A stretch of 28,058 bases of DNA from Trichomonas tenax (taxonomy: Eukaryota; Parabasalia; Trichomonadida; Trichomonadidae): positions 1 through 28,058 of the forward strand of contig JALKBU010000680.1 of the NCBI GenBank assembly GCA_023091735.1, in the 5' to 3' direction. This document shows positions 1 to 9,635 of this stretch, in pieces. A model generated the notes under the pieces. The model was given only the letters and a program-made list of their open reading frames with translations. It searched no databases and was not told the origin of the DNA. The position numbers and the translations under genes are program-made. Each line of letters starts with the position of its first letter. Position 1 is the first letter of the stretch.

Positions 1-772
1 AAACAACATGAGTAATGATAACCCGTCAGTTAACATCAAAATAAATCAAGATATTTTTTTGATATAATATTGAATAATATATTTTTCATGCTTTATATAT
101 CCACAGCATTTTAGATTGGAAAATTTTCATTTGCCACCAAAATTAGACCTTAAATATTCATACTGGTGGAGAAAAATCGAGATGTTTGAGTAGACGTAGA
201 AAATTCAGTGACGCCGATTCAACAAAAAACGATAAAATGTCATAACTTTGGACACTTCTATGAGGACACATGCAGATACATAAGATTGATAGATCTTTCA
301 ATTTTATCGAGATTGAATGGGGATTTTGATCGTCACAATATTTCATCTATTTCTTACTGATGGTCTTTATCCTACATGTGACATTAGTTGTTTAATATAG
401 TTATTTTAATATTGAAGTTTTTCCGGTCGATGAATCAAAATAATTTCTAAATAATTTTAAAGTGAATCAAGTTATTAACAATATAGATTATGCTCTAATG
501 CATCTGCATAGAAGGTCTGCATTGTTATATTAGCTATAACATCAAAAATCAAAATATCGAACGAATTGGTTCATTTATGCTCCAAAGTACACGATATGAA
601 TTATTTCTAACCTCTTTTGTTGAGCCTCTGAAATAAATCATTTCTTTGCTGAATATCAAAGTTCGTTCTAATGATGAATCTTTAAGTCAAATCAGTCATT
701 TAAAATTGACATGTAAATCTATAATAATCGGCGTGTAAATTAACTTTATTTGTCAAATAAATGTTGATTTTG
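1..772. other. AT-rich intergenic region, no gene seen
   Basis: This stretch is very AT-rich and has stop codons in all frames at short spacing. The only open frame of any size is about 60 codons on the minus strand (158-346) and has no recognisable motif or coding-like composition. I see no RNA gene and no clear repeat. Confidence 0.6.
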
Positions 773-777
773 TCACT
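773..777 (+). promoter_or_regulatory. Initiator-like element (TCACT) of the aminopeptidase gene
   Basis: TCACT fits the trichomonad Inr consensus TCA(+1)Y(A/T). Transcription from the A at 775 would give a 48-nt 5' UTR before the ATG at 823. The motif is short and common in AT-rich DNA, so the call rests on position. Confidence 0.45.
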
Positions 778-822
778 TTTTGTGCTCGCAAAATTTTGTG
801 AAGTGAACAATTTTTTAAAAAG

Positions 823-3321
823 ATGTCTTTTCGTCTTTCTCAGGCATTCGTTCCGACAGATTACGAGCTTCACATCAAGACAGACATCAAGAGCAAGGTC
901 TTTGATGGCGAGGTTAAGATCACATTCAAGAAGAACCAAGCAGATGCAAAAATCGGGGATCTTCATGCAGATAAATCGATGCAAATCAAGAGCGTTACAC
1001 AAAACGGTGTTGAACTTCCATTTGAGCACAAGAACTGCCGCTTAAACATCACAGGTGAAAATCTTGATCAAAATCCAGTAGTAATCAAGTACATAGGCTC
1101 TCTCGACCAGCCAAACACTGGCTTCTACTACATTAACGATACGACAGCTTGCACACAACTCGAATCCACACACGCACGTGAAGTTTTGCCATGTTTCGAT
1201 GAACCATGCAACAAGACAACATTCAAGTTCTCTCTCACAGCTCCTGCCGAGCTCAAGCAGTTCTCCAACACACCTGTTGAGTCCTCTGAAGTCAATGGTG
1301 AGTGGAAGACATGCCACTTCATGAAGACACCTGTTATGTGCTCTTATCTCTTCGCTATCGCTGTTGGACACTTCGTCACAGTCGAGGGAACAACAAAGCG
1401 TGGTCTTCCAGTCATCATCGGTGCAACACCCGACAAGAGAATCTTCATGGACTCTGCTTTGGAGGAATGCATCAAGTATGTTGAGTGGTATGAAGATTTC
1501 ACGCACGTCAACTTCCCATTGCCATCTCTTCAGGTTGTCGCTGTTCCAGACTTTATCATGGGTGCTATGGAGAACTTCGGTCTCATTCTTGCAAGAGAAT
1601 CTTGCTCCATCGGACATCCAAAGCTTACACCAAAGTCTGGCTACATCCACGCAATGAAAGTCAACTGCCACGAGATCGCTCACCAGTGGGCTGGTGACTG
1701 CGTTTCTCCAAAGTGGTGGGACAGCATCTGGCTCAACGAAGGCTTTGCTACAATCTTCCCATCAATCATCTTCCAGGATTTGCATCCAGAGTGGGATTAC
1801 TGGGGCACCTTCTTCCTCACAGATAACACATACGCTTACGAGGTCGATCAGAGCATGACAACTCACCCAATTCAGACAACATGCAACTCAGAGGCTGAGA
1901 TTGAAGGTTCCTTCGATGATGTCGAGTACTCCAAGGCCGGTGTCTTCATCAAGATGCTCATGTACCACCTTGGCCGCGACAAGTTCCGTGACTGTCTCAG
2001 AGTTTACTATAACAAGTACTTGTATTCTAATGCTGATACAAACGATATCACAGCAGTCTTCTCTGAAGTCCTTGGAACAAACATGAAGCCATTCTTCGAT
2101 TGCTGGACACTCCAGGCTGGCTTCCCACTCATCACACTAGGTGATGACGACATCTTGGAGCAGAAGAGATTCACAATCAACGGCTTGAGAGAGGGCCAGA
2201 AATGGATTGTTCCACTCTTCATCACAGTTGGCAGAAAGGACGGCACAACAGAAATCGTCAAGGTCGTCATGACTGAGGAGAAGATGAAGCTCGAGATCGA
2301 AGGCGAATATGAGTGGCTCAAGCTCAACACAAACCTTCGCTCGTTCTGCAGAACATTATTGAAGGGCAAGCACGAAAAGAATTTGATCAATGCTATTAAG
2401 GCTGGAAAGGTTTCCTCCTATGATATGTTCTCTGCTTTGACAGATATCTCCGCCTGTGCTAAGGCCGGCATTGTCTCATATAGAGATGTCGTCGAACTCC
2501 TTAAGTCCTATGAGAACTCCAAGGAACCACTTCCACTCATCGAATCTTGCAATATCCTCTCCAGCATTCACAAGAACTTCCCAGCGCTTCATGACAAGAT
2601 CATCCCATACGCCAGAAGGTTCTTGGAGGGTGCTCTCAAGACAATTGGCTCTGAAGGATCAGAGAATGATTCTTTGTTGGCCGTTATCTTGCGCGCTCGT
2701 CTCCTTTCAGATTTGGCTTTCTTATATAAGTCTGATGTTGCTAAGGACCTCGGTGTCAAGCTTTACAACAGCTACAAGGCTCGCGGTGACTTCTCACTTC
2801 CAGAAGGCTTCAACATCGATCAATTGATGTTTGCTCTCAAGTGCGGTAACTTGTTCGTAGATGGAGGCTATGAATTCAACAGAGAAGCAATCCTCAAGGC
2901 AACAAATCCAGATGTTCAGAGATTCTCTGTCGCTGCTCAGTCTTATGTTAAGGATGAATTAATGGATGAGATGTTCATGACAATCCTTAAGGCAAAGAAG
3001 CAGGATATGCACATCATCTTCAGAAACGCTTGCACAGCTCCAACAGTTGGCAAGCACGCTTGGAACTTCTTCAAGAACAACGCAGGATTCTTCATCAAGC
3101 TCTTCGCTACAACATCATTCATTCTTCCATCAATGGTTGAAGCTGTTATGGACACAGCTGGGACCGAGGCTGAGCTCAAGGAGATGGAGGAGTACTTCGA
3201 GAAGAACCCAATAGAGATCTGCATCCCAACAGTCAAGAAATCCTCTGATGATTTGCACCAGAAGTTCGCAACACAGAGCAAGTTTGCTGCTGAAGTTGCA
3301 GCTGCTATTGATACGGCATAA
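823..3321 (+). CDS. M1-family zinc aminopeptidase, puromycin-sensitive aminopeptidase type
   Basis: This 832-residue protein is a zinc metallopeptidase of family M1 (clan MA), which removes N-terminal residues from peptides, typically finishing proteasome products in the cytosol. The exopeptidase motif GAMEN is at residues 247-251. The zinc site HEIAH is at 283-287 with the third ligand Glu306 in LNEGF, giving the family spacing HEXXH-x18-E. The N-terminal beta domain precedes these, and a helical ERAP1-C-like domain follows from about residue 490. No signal peptide or membrane anchor is present, which favours the cytosolic PSA/NPEPPS branch over membrane aminopeptidase N. The ATG is preceded by an Inr-like TCACT. 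Codon use is strongly shifted to C-ending codons (AAC, ATC, TTC, CTC), unlike the neighbouring gene, which suggests high expression. The stop codon lies within TAAA. The gene converges on the coiled-coil gene with only 32 bp between stops. Confidence 0.95.
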   Translation: MSFRLSQAFVPTDYELHIKTDIKSKVFDGEVKITFKKNQADAKIGDLHADKSMQIKSVTQNGVELPFEHKNCRLNITGENLDQNPVVIKYIGSLDQPNTGFYYINDTTACTQLESTHAREVLPCFDEPCNKTTFKFSLTAPAELKQFSNTPVESSEVNGEWKTCHFMKTPVMCSYLFAIAVGHFVTVEGTTKRGLPVIIGATPDKRIFMDSALEECIKYVEWYEDFTHVNFPLPSLQVVAVPDFIMGAMENFGLILARESCSIGHPKLTPKSGYIHAMKVNCHEIAHQWAGDCVSPKWWDSIWLNEGFATIFPSIIFQDLHPEWDYWGTFFLTDNTYAYEVDQSMTTHPIQTTCNSEAEIEGSFDDVEYSKAGVFIKMLMYHLGRDKFRDCLRVYYNKYLYSNADTNDITAVFSEVLGTNMKPFFDCWTLQAGFPLITLGDDDILEQKRFTINGLREGQKWIVPLFITVGRKDGTTEIVKVVMTEEKMKLEIEGEYEWLKLNTNLRSFCRTLLKGKHEKNLINAIKAGKVSSYDMFSALTDISACAKAGIVSYRDVVELLKSYENSKEPLPLIESCNILSSIHKNFPALHDKIIPYARRFLEGALKTIGSEGSENDSLLAVILRARLLSDLAFLYKSDVAKDLGVKLYNSYKARGDFSLPEGFNIDQLMFALKCGNLFVDGGYEFNREAILKATNPDVQRFSVAAQSYVKDELMDEMFMTILKAKKQDMHIIFRNACTAPTVGKHAWNFFKNNAGFFIKLFATTSFILPSMVEAVMDTAGTEAELKEMEEYFEKNPIEICIPTVKKSSDDLHQKFATQSKFAAEVAAAIDTA

Positions 3322-3353
3322 ATCTATTTTTTAATAAAATCAAACAATATTAT

Positions 3354-5714
3354 TTATTTCTTTTTCGTGGCTGAGAGACATTTCTTAATCTTTTCCGCAA
3401 CCAATGGAATAAGTTGATTATTTGTTGCCCTTGAATCAATTTTAGCCAACAAATCAACTTGTTTTCTTTTTAGAGATTTTGAAGTTTCTTCAATTTGGTT
3501 TATTTTCGCTGAATAATCTTTAAGACGTGAGAAATCATTTGCTAACGCTGTGTAATCATTACTGCGAATGAGTGGATCAGAAGCATTCATTACTCCAGCG
3601 TAATAAGCAACTTTTGGTGTATCACTATAATCCAAAGCACTCGAAGATAACAATTCATTTCCTGATGTGATTAAGTCGATGTCAACAATTGGATTTCCTT
3701 CTATGAAGCTATTGAGTTTACCTGATAATGCAACAGCGCTGTTGTTAAGTTCTTCGAATGGACTGTTTTTGATATCTTGTGAATAATTCCAGATTTTATC
3801 AGAAAATTCACCAAGTTTTCTAACACGTGTAATAATTTGTTCTGCAAAGTCTGAATCCATTTGAGAAGATTTTTGCGATATATTCTTGAAGTTGCTCTTC
3901 AATGAAGAGATTTGCTTTGATGAAGAAGCTTTAAAATCGTTGAGATTATTTACATATTCATTGAACTTTGATTTCGTCAAAATTGAGTTATTTTGGCCAT
4001 CAATTCTTCCTTTAATTTCTTCCTTCAAAGAAGCAATTAACTCCTTTGGATTTGTAGTTTGTGAATAATTCTCTTGCATCTCATTTTTAATTTCTTGGAC
4101 TCTATCCATTATCTTTTGGTTTAAATCATTAAACTTTTCTTCCATTAAACTTGGAACAGAATTGATATCCAATCTCACAAACTCTATCATTGATTGTGCT
4201 TCATTCTCTATTCTTGAATTCAGTCTGTATGCTTCGTTGATCTTATTTACATTCACTGAATTGACTTTTTCATGCTGAGATTTTAATTCTTTGTAATCAT
4301 GGAGTGCAGAGTAAATTGATTGGAAAACAGACTGAATATTGTCCTGATTCTTGAGTAGTTCTGATCTTTTTTCATTTGCGTCGTTATATATCTTTTGTAA
4401 CTCATCTTTAATTCCTTTATTTTTCTTTGAATTCTTGAATTCATTTGCGAACTTATGAACGCTTTCTATATTGTTTTCAGCACAATTCACTCTCTGAAGA
4501 AGCTGATTATTTTGTGCCATTAATATATTTTGATCATCTTCGAGTGTTTTAAGTCTTGAAGAAACATGAGTCGCAAATTTTGTCATATTTTTCATTCCAT
4601 CCAAACCAATGATAATTCTTTGTAAATTTGTTGACGACAAAGGCGGAGTATTACGTAAATCGCTCTCTATTCGCTTTCTTTCTATTATAAGTTCATCAAT
4701 TTTGTTGTTCATTTCATTCAAAACATTTTTGTGATTTTGTATTTCATTCATGAAATTCGCTTCTGACATTAATGAAGCTGACTTATTCTGTCTCTGGAAG
4801 TTGTTTATCATACTGTAAGAATCATTTAACATGCTTAAAGCCTGCATTTGGATATATGGGAAAAGATGCTTCTGTTTTTCGATTTTTTCATTAAATTGAC
4901 TTTCTACATTGTTTGAGTCAGCTTCTAACTGCAGCATATATGATGGATAGTCATTTAAGTATGATCTTGTGACATCTAGAATAGAATCGCGAATTTTAAC
5001 TAATTCTAAAATTTCTTTCTGTATTTGTTGATATTGTGAAATTGATTCTGGTATTTTATCAATCATTTCCTCCAAATTTTGCAGTTGTGATTGCTGTGCT
5101 GTGTATTGCGTTGCAAAATCTGAAATAAAATCAAGATTTGTGATATTTGTGGAATCTTGCAGAGATTTAGCGAAAAGCAAATACTTTTTGATGTTTATTT
5201 GCTGTAAACTTGTTAATATCTTCTTGAAGCTTGCAATATCTGTTTTTGTTAAATAATCCATCTTTTTGCTGAGATATTGTTTCATATCATATAAATTCTT
5301 CTTATAAAACCATATTTCGTGCTTTACGTTCTCAATTTCGTTTTCTAATTTGTTTTTTGATGAAATATAAGATTTTATATTATCGTAATTTATGTCTTTA
5401 TGTGTATACAATGCCTTAGAAAGTAGTGCTTTATATTTTATGATTGTTTGAAGATCGTTATTTAGTTTTTCTGCCAAAATATTGAAATCAATGTTGGAAT
5501 TTGCTTGATTTTTTATTAAATTTATGTAATACAGGATCTTATTTAGTGATTTGTCGATAGTTTGTAAATCAATTTGATGGAGTTTCTGATCTCCAAATTG
5601 TTTTTTGGTCGAATCTAATAAAAATCCAACATCTTCCTGCAATCTTTGGACTGCTTTCAAAAGAATTTGGTCATTGAATGAATCCTCTTGCGTTTCATTC
5701 ATTGTTGATTGCAT
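3354..5714 (-). CDS. Large coiled-coil protein of unknown function
   Basis: This is a 786-residue protein I do not recognise. It is almost wholly helical in appearance, rich in Leu, Lys, Asn, Gln, Ser and Ile, with heptad-like spacing over long stretches (roughly residues 10-130, 190-260, 310-420 and 440-600). It has no signal peptide, membrane segment, zinc ligands or nucleotide-binding motif. The C-terminal part (about residues 650-786) is less regular and ends in a short Lys-rich tail. Such proteins are often cytoskeletal or scaffold components, and trichomonads have many, but that role is inference. The ATG at 5714 is preceded on the same strand by an Inr-like TCATT about 46 nt away; a second Met at residue 5 is an alternative start. 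The stop lies in TAAATAA. The gene is AT-rich and shows none of the codon bias of the convergent aminopeptidase gene. Confidence 0.85.
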   Translation of the reverse strand: MQSTMNETQEDSFNDQILLKAVQRLQEDVGFLLDSTKKQFGDQKLHQIDLQTIDKSLNKILYYINLIKNQANSNIDFNILAEKLNNDLQTIIKYKALLSKALYTHKDINYDNIKSYISSKNKLENEIENVKHEIWFYKKNLYDMKQYLSKKMDYLTKTDIASFKKILTSLQQINIKKYLLFAKSLQDSTNITNLDFISDFATQYTAQQSQLQNLEEMIDKIPESISQYQQIQKEILELVKIRDSILDVTRSYLNDYPSYMLQLEADSNNVESQFNEKIEKQKHLFPYIQMQALSMLNDSYSMINNFQRQNKSASLMSEANFMNEIQNHKNVLNEMNNKIDELIIERKRIESDLRNTPPLSSTNLQRIIIGLDGMKNMTKFATHVSSRLKTLEDDQNILMAQNNQLLQRVNCAENNIESVHKFANEFKNSKKNKGIKDELQKIYNDANEKRSELLKNQDNIQSVFQSIYSALHDYKELKSQHEKVNSVNVNKINEAYRLNSRIENEAQSMIEFVRLDINSVPSLMEEKFNDLNQKIMDRVQEIKNEMQENYSQTTNPKELIASLKEEIKGRIDGQNNSILTKSKFNEYVNNLNDFKASSSKQISSLKSNFKNISQKSSQMDSDFAEQIITRVRKLGEFSDKIWNYSQDIKNSPFEELNNSAVALSGKLNSFIEGNPIVDIDLITSGNELLSSSALDYSDTPKVAYYAGVMNASDPLIRSNDYTALANDFSRLKDYSAKINQIEETSKSLKRKQVDLLAKIDSRATNNQLIPLVAEKIKKCLSATKKK

Positions 5715-5757
5715 TAAAATATTCCGTTATAAAAATTACTAACGAAACAAATATAAA

Positions 5758-5762
5758 AATGA
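5758..5762 (-). promoter_or_regulatory. Initiator-like element (TCATT) of the coiled-coil gene
   Basis: Read on the minus strand this is TCATT, matching TCA(+1)Y(A/T). Initiation at 5760 would give a 5' UTR of about 46 nt before the ATG at 5714. Confidence 0.4.
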
Positions 5763-5941
5763 TTTCAAAATTAAATATTTACTTTATGTAGTATCTCCTT
5801 GTAGATAGAAAATGCCTAAATTTTGAAAATGATAAATGACATGTAAACATATTTTTGTCGTGTAAAATCAGCATTTATGAAAAAAATGGAAAAGTGCAAA
5901 ATCTGTATCGCAAGCCCTTATTGATACAAATTTTCGTCAAA

Positions 5942-6012
5942 GGGCGAATAGCACAATGGTAGTGCGATTGACTGTGGATCAATAAATCCGTGTTCAATTC
6001 ACGGTTCGCCCA
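5942..6012 (+). tRNA. tRNA-His (anticodon GUG)
   Basis: A complete 71-nt cloverleaf can be folded by eye. The acceptor stem GGGCGAA pairs with TTCGCCC. The D stem GCAC pairs with GTGC. The anticodon stem ATTGA pairs with TCAAT around the loop CTGTGGA, with anticodon GTG. The T stem CCGTG pairs with CACGG around TTCAATT, and the discriminator is A. There is no intron and no encoded CCA, as expected for a eukaryotic nuclear gene. The extra G(-1) of tRNA-His is not encoded, since the base before G1 is A, so it must be added after transcription. TAGCACAATGG is a good A box, and GTTCAATTC in the T arm is a slightly divergent B box. Confidence 0.97.
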
Positions 6013-6014
6013 TG

Positions 6015-6027
6015 TTTTTCGTTTTTT
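6015..6027 (+). terminator. RNA polymerase III terminator of tRNA-His
   Basis: A run of five T (6015-6019) followed by a run of six T (6022-6027) begins two bases after the tRNA. This is the usual oligo-T stop for pol III. Confidence 0.8.
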
Positions 6028-6938
6028 GAATTAAATCTTTGATAAAAATTTGTCAACAATACTGAGAAATTGATTCTTTAACATTTAGCTTTGGTGCTGG
6101 TTTATTGTCGAAAAATCATGTATGGTTCATTTGAGAAAATGATCTCCGAACATCTTTGATAATTTATTATGCATTAAACGATTCGGATGTCGCATTGTAC
6201 AACTGTTGTATTTGAAACATTATAACATGATTAATATAGGAATTTTTGCTATAAAACTGATAATATGCAAGCTATTTGATCATAGCTTTCTAACCAGAAA
6301 ATATTTATTGTTCAATACTATGTTCATTAAGAAAATGCAATTATGTCAAAATTCCAAAAATTGTCAGTCGTCCTAAGTATTGAAATTATTCAACTCATGA
6401 GTATTCAATTTTATTTCAACAATATCATTTTTATTTGCAAAACGCTTAAGTCTTAACGCAAGTATAATTAAAGGATTATAATTACTTTTCAGCAGAAAAA
6501 TTACTTTATTTTTATTATTTGCAAATTATCATCGCTACAGATAAATTCATTATCATATTTTAATTTATTCGCAATATACCTCAATTATAGAGTCATTAAA
6601 GATGTTTGCTTTCTTAAAACATTCGAAGATCAATTGAAATATATAAGTTAGTAAACCATCATCATCATAATTACTTTAATGTATATGTGATATCATTACA
6701 GTGACAAATTCACCTTGAAAATAGCTGAATCAAAAGATCCATGAATGATGATTTAAACTGAGATCTAATGTGTCAAAAAGTGACCATGCCTAAGCCATTG
6801 AGACAGTTAACTTTATTACAAGAACAATTTTGTTTGCTAATAGATTTAAAATTGCTTTTTTACTTGCTACATATAAATAATTTCTTCTTCTTGAAGATAT
6901 ATTTTTGAAATTTTGTTGCTTTCATGGGAAAATTGGAT
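6028..6938. other. AT-rich intergenic region, nothing identified
   Basis: This spacer lies between tRNA-His and the small minus-strand gene. It has no open frame of note, no tRNA-like fold and no clear repeat. Confidence 0.55.
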
Positions 6939-7376
6939 TTAAATCAGTCGCTGCTTCATATCCTGAAAAATTGAATTGAAAAAAAAATCATCGATATCAG
7001 AAATTTCGTAATTTTCATATTCATAGTTCAAGCTGTCAACGTTCGTGATTACTTCTTTTGTTTCATTGTGTTGTTTTTTCTCTAGAAAATGTGAAACGAA
7101 TGGCCAATTCTCGCAAAACCAGATTATAATTCGGGCCAACCTTCTTTTTGCGTAGAAATCTGCTTTTCTTCCTGACTCATTGCTAACCTTGTTCATGAAG
7201 TCTATGGACGCAGACTTTTTATCTGTTTTTAGTTTATTGGGGAGCATATTTTGAACCTGATAAAATAGATGATCAACGCTTCTTCTCCTCATTAGCATCT
7301 TTGCATCATAGTTCGCGAAGCGCTGATTCACGCGCTTCTTTGATGGCTCTCTATGGATCACGATTTGGCGTTCCAT
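6939..7376 (-). CDS. Small WFCENW-family protein, copy A (unknown function)
   Basis: This is a 145-residue basic protein of unknown function. Its core, WFCENWPFVSHFLEKKQH from residue 86, matches WFCENWAQISPFLEKGKH in the protein at 16641-17099. Both proteins also have a basic Arg/Lys-rich N-terminal half and an acidic stretch with an (I/E)DDFF or IEDFF motif near the C terminus, so I treat them as diverged paralogues. Residues 28-62 carry Arg-Arg-Arg, then LFYQVQNMLP, then a Lys-led second helix. This loosely recalls a basic helix-loop-helix, but the paralogue does not keep that pattern, so a DNA-binding role is only a guess. No signal peptide or membrane segment is seen. Two Inr-like TCACT motifs lie 30 and 42 nt upstream, and the stop lies in TAAA, which supports a real gene. 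Confidence 0.75.
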   Translation of the reverse strand: MERQIVIHREPSKKRVNQRFANYDAKMLMRRRSVDHLFYQVQNMLPNKLKTDKKSASIDFMNKVSNESGRKADFYAKRRLARIIIWFCENWPFVSHFLEKKQHNETKEVITNVDSLNYEYENYEISDIDDFFFNSIFQDMKQRLI

Positions 7377-7403
7377 TTTATGTTTAACAAAGCACGTTGA
7401 TGA

Positions 7404-7420
7404 AGTGATTTGAGAAGTGA
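7404..7420 (-). promoter_or_regulatory. Two tandem initiator-like elements (TCACT) of small gene A
   Basis: On the minus strand TCACTT occurs twice, at 7420-7416 and 7408-7404, 12 nt apart. Starts at these sites would give 5' UTRs of about 42 and 30 nt before the ATG at 7376. Confidence 0.4.
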
Positions 7421-9617
7421 TTTTAATTTTTTGAAAACATGTTCTTTTAGTGTTATACCCATCATTTGTTTCAATGTCAGTTTTCGATTCAGCAAAGAAA
7501 AATCTTCAATAAAAAAAATAATAATACCTAAATGTAAATAAGCAAATTGTTGAATGTAAATCTTTCAAAAATGAATTACTTTTATTGTCAAGGTACTATC
7601 AAACATTAAAAGAAAGTGATAATTTTTAAATTTAAAATATAGTCCGTACAAAATCTCATCCGAGTGGTCTCAATTTTTTGATATCTTTTAACGTACAAAA
7701 ATTTTTCGAAAAAAATTAACAAAACATGAATTAAATCATGTTTACAGTATTTATTTCAAAACTTATCAAAGTTTAAAATTTTTTGCTAATTTTTATAATA
7801 TAGAATGGCATTCAACATAGAGATGATATTTTTACTTCAAATTCCTAAAATCTGCAAATTTCGTTGGAAATTTGAAAAGTGTATTGAAATGAGAAAATAA
7901 CATGATAAACTACATTGACTAAAGAAAGATATTTGACCTAAAAATGCAAAATTTACATTCATCGAATAAAATGTATTTAAACATTTTCCATTGCTGTCAG
8001 TGTTTTCCACCTATAGCAGTGATGAAGCATTATAAAGGGTGTGCAAGGATGTGTTTAGCGCAGAAAGATAGAGAATGAGTTGAAATGTTATAATAAAATC
8101 ATTATAAACCCTATCGAATTTAAGCATTATAACTATGGTTTGAAGTTTCTATTTCGATTATAAGTCACTCAAATATCACAATTTTGGCATCCGTCATTTT
8201 TTGCACAATTTGAGTATCAAAATTGATTCTTGCTTGAATATAGTGACCAATAGCAAAGTACAGATCAATTTAAGCATATGCATAGATAAGCCGAAAGATT
8301 ATGAATCTGAAGCTATAGAGCAAAATAAAAAATCAAGGCTGTGTAACTTGAATAACTCTATAAAAGCGAAACTGAATTTTTTTGTGAAATTTCAAAAAAA
8401 AGTGAAAACAATTTCATCATTTGTCATGATGTCATATTGTGTTCACAATCAACTACAATCTATATAATGTTAATATCCAATAAGTATATATCTTATTTAT
8501 ATATATTATATCGTTGTTTTCCTTCATAATATTTGTATCAGATCAAAATAAAAAATTAAGTCATATTTTTCAAATTTGTAATTGAAATGCTGTTTTGACC
8601 ATATACATCAAAATTGACTTCATTCAATTGCAGAGAGTAATAGACCATCAACTATAGATCCATATTCTATTATGTGAGTATTCTTCATTAAATTGCTTAT
8701 AATTTTGATATGCTCAACCTTTTGCATTCTTTGTCGTATTCGATGCTATTCTATATTTTGAAAATTAGACCTGGAAGTAATGGGTTTAGAAAAAGAACAT
8801 TATATCATTATTAACTGATTAAAGAAAGAATTCAGTTTTGAAAATATCATTTATATAATATGATAGACTTCAATCTCTAGTTGTCAATTAGTTATTGCAT
8901 GGAGATTGATTTTGGGTTATTCTGATTAAGTTGATATTTGATTTCAAAATATAACAAAATGAATTGTTTTCCATGAATTCTCATAGAATAGTATGTAGCA
9001 AATCGAAATGCGTGACCCATTTGATCATCATAATAAAAAATTTATGGCTTATTCTTTTTTCATAATCATTATGAAAATAAACCAACCAATCTCAATTTTC
9101 AATTTTTGAAAAAGGGCAACTTTTTGTGTTCTTAATGGGAAATGAAACCACACAAGGTTGTTGGATTCCCTTTCATTGGAAAGTTGTGGCTTGTTTTGAT
9201 GTGTTGCTCTCTTTTAAATTTCATCATATCACTGAATAAGGGATTTGATAATTTATAATTATGACATAAAACATTTTCAATCATATTTATCTTCCATACA
9301 ATGAAATACCTTTCCTACAATTGGCGTTTAATTTGAAACAAAAAACTATAAATAACTTTAATGTAGAACCTATTATTCATAGAAAAAATTATGATAATTG
9401 AACAAATTTTCATTTTCGCTTTCAGAGTGAATAGCTAATGGTAATAAAATATGAAGGATATGAAAAGTTAAAATTTGGAGTAAAGAGTGTCGAATACTAT
9501 TTTGTAATGATAATGAGGAAAAAAATTTTGTTGACCCTTTATTTATAAATCGTTCCCTAAATAAAAAATGAATCTAAAATTAATCAAAAAATGATATGGT
9601 GATAGTCCATAAAAAAC
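7421..9617. other. Long AT-rich intergenic region (about 2.2 kb)
   Basis: This is the longest gene-free stretch in the window. The largest open frame (8201-8467, +) begins at TTG rather than ATG, has biased K/N/S composition and no motif, so I do not call it. Two short patches are less AT-rich than their surroundings: about 7990-8075, and about 9120-9210. The second contains nested complementary segments and is noted separately. No tRNA, transposase remnant or clear tandem repeat was found. Confidence 0.55.
9148..9189. other. Nested hairpin in a GC-richer patch
   Basis: The inner hairpin is CTTTC (9170-9174), loop ATTG, GAAAG (9179-9183). Immediately outside it, TTGTGG (9184-9189) can pair with the CCACACAA segment at 9148-9155. 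The surrounding 100 bp is clearly richer in G and C than the flanking spacer. It may be part of a small non-coding RNA or a decayed element; strand and ends cannot be set. Confidence 0.2.
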
Positions 9618-9631
9618 ATATATAAGTCACA
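9618..9631 (+). promoter_or_regulatory. TATA-like stretch and initiator-like TCACA of the FERM gene
   Basis: TCACA at 9627-9631 fits TCA(+1)Y(A/T), and initiation at 9629 gives a 7-nt 5' UTR before the ATG at 9636. A CATATATAAG stretch sits directly upstream. Trichomonad promoters are generally Inr-driven, so the TATA-like run may be only AT-richness. Confidence 0.45.
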
Positions 9632-9635
9632 AATC

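Noticed and set aside
1042..1683. 213-codon minus-strand open frame inside the aminopeptidase gene
   Set aside because: It is antisense to a strongly supported M1 peptidase. The long open frame follows from the codon bias of the sense gene and has no motif of its own.
8201..8467. 88-codon plus-strand open frame in the long spacer
   Set aside because: It opens with TTG, not ATG, is biased to K, N and S codons, and has no Inr or recognisable motif.
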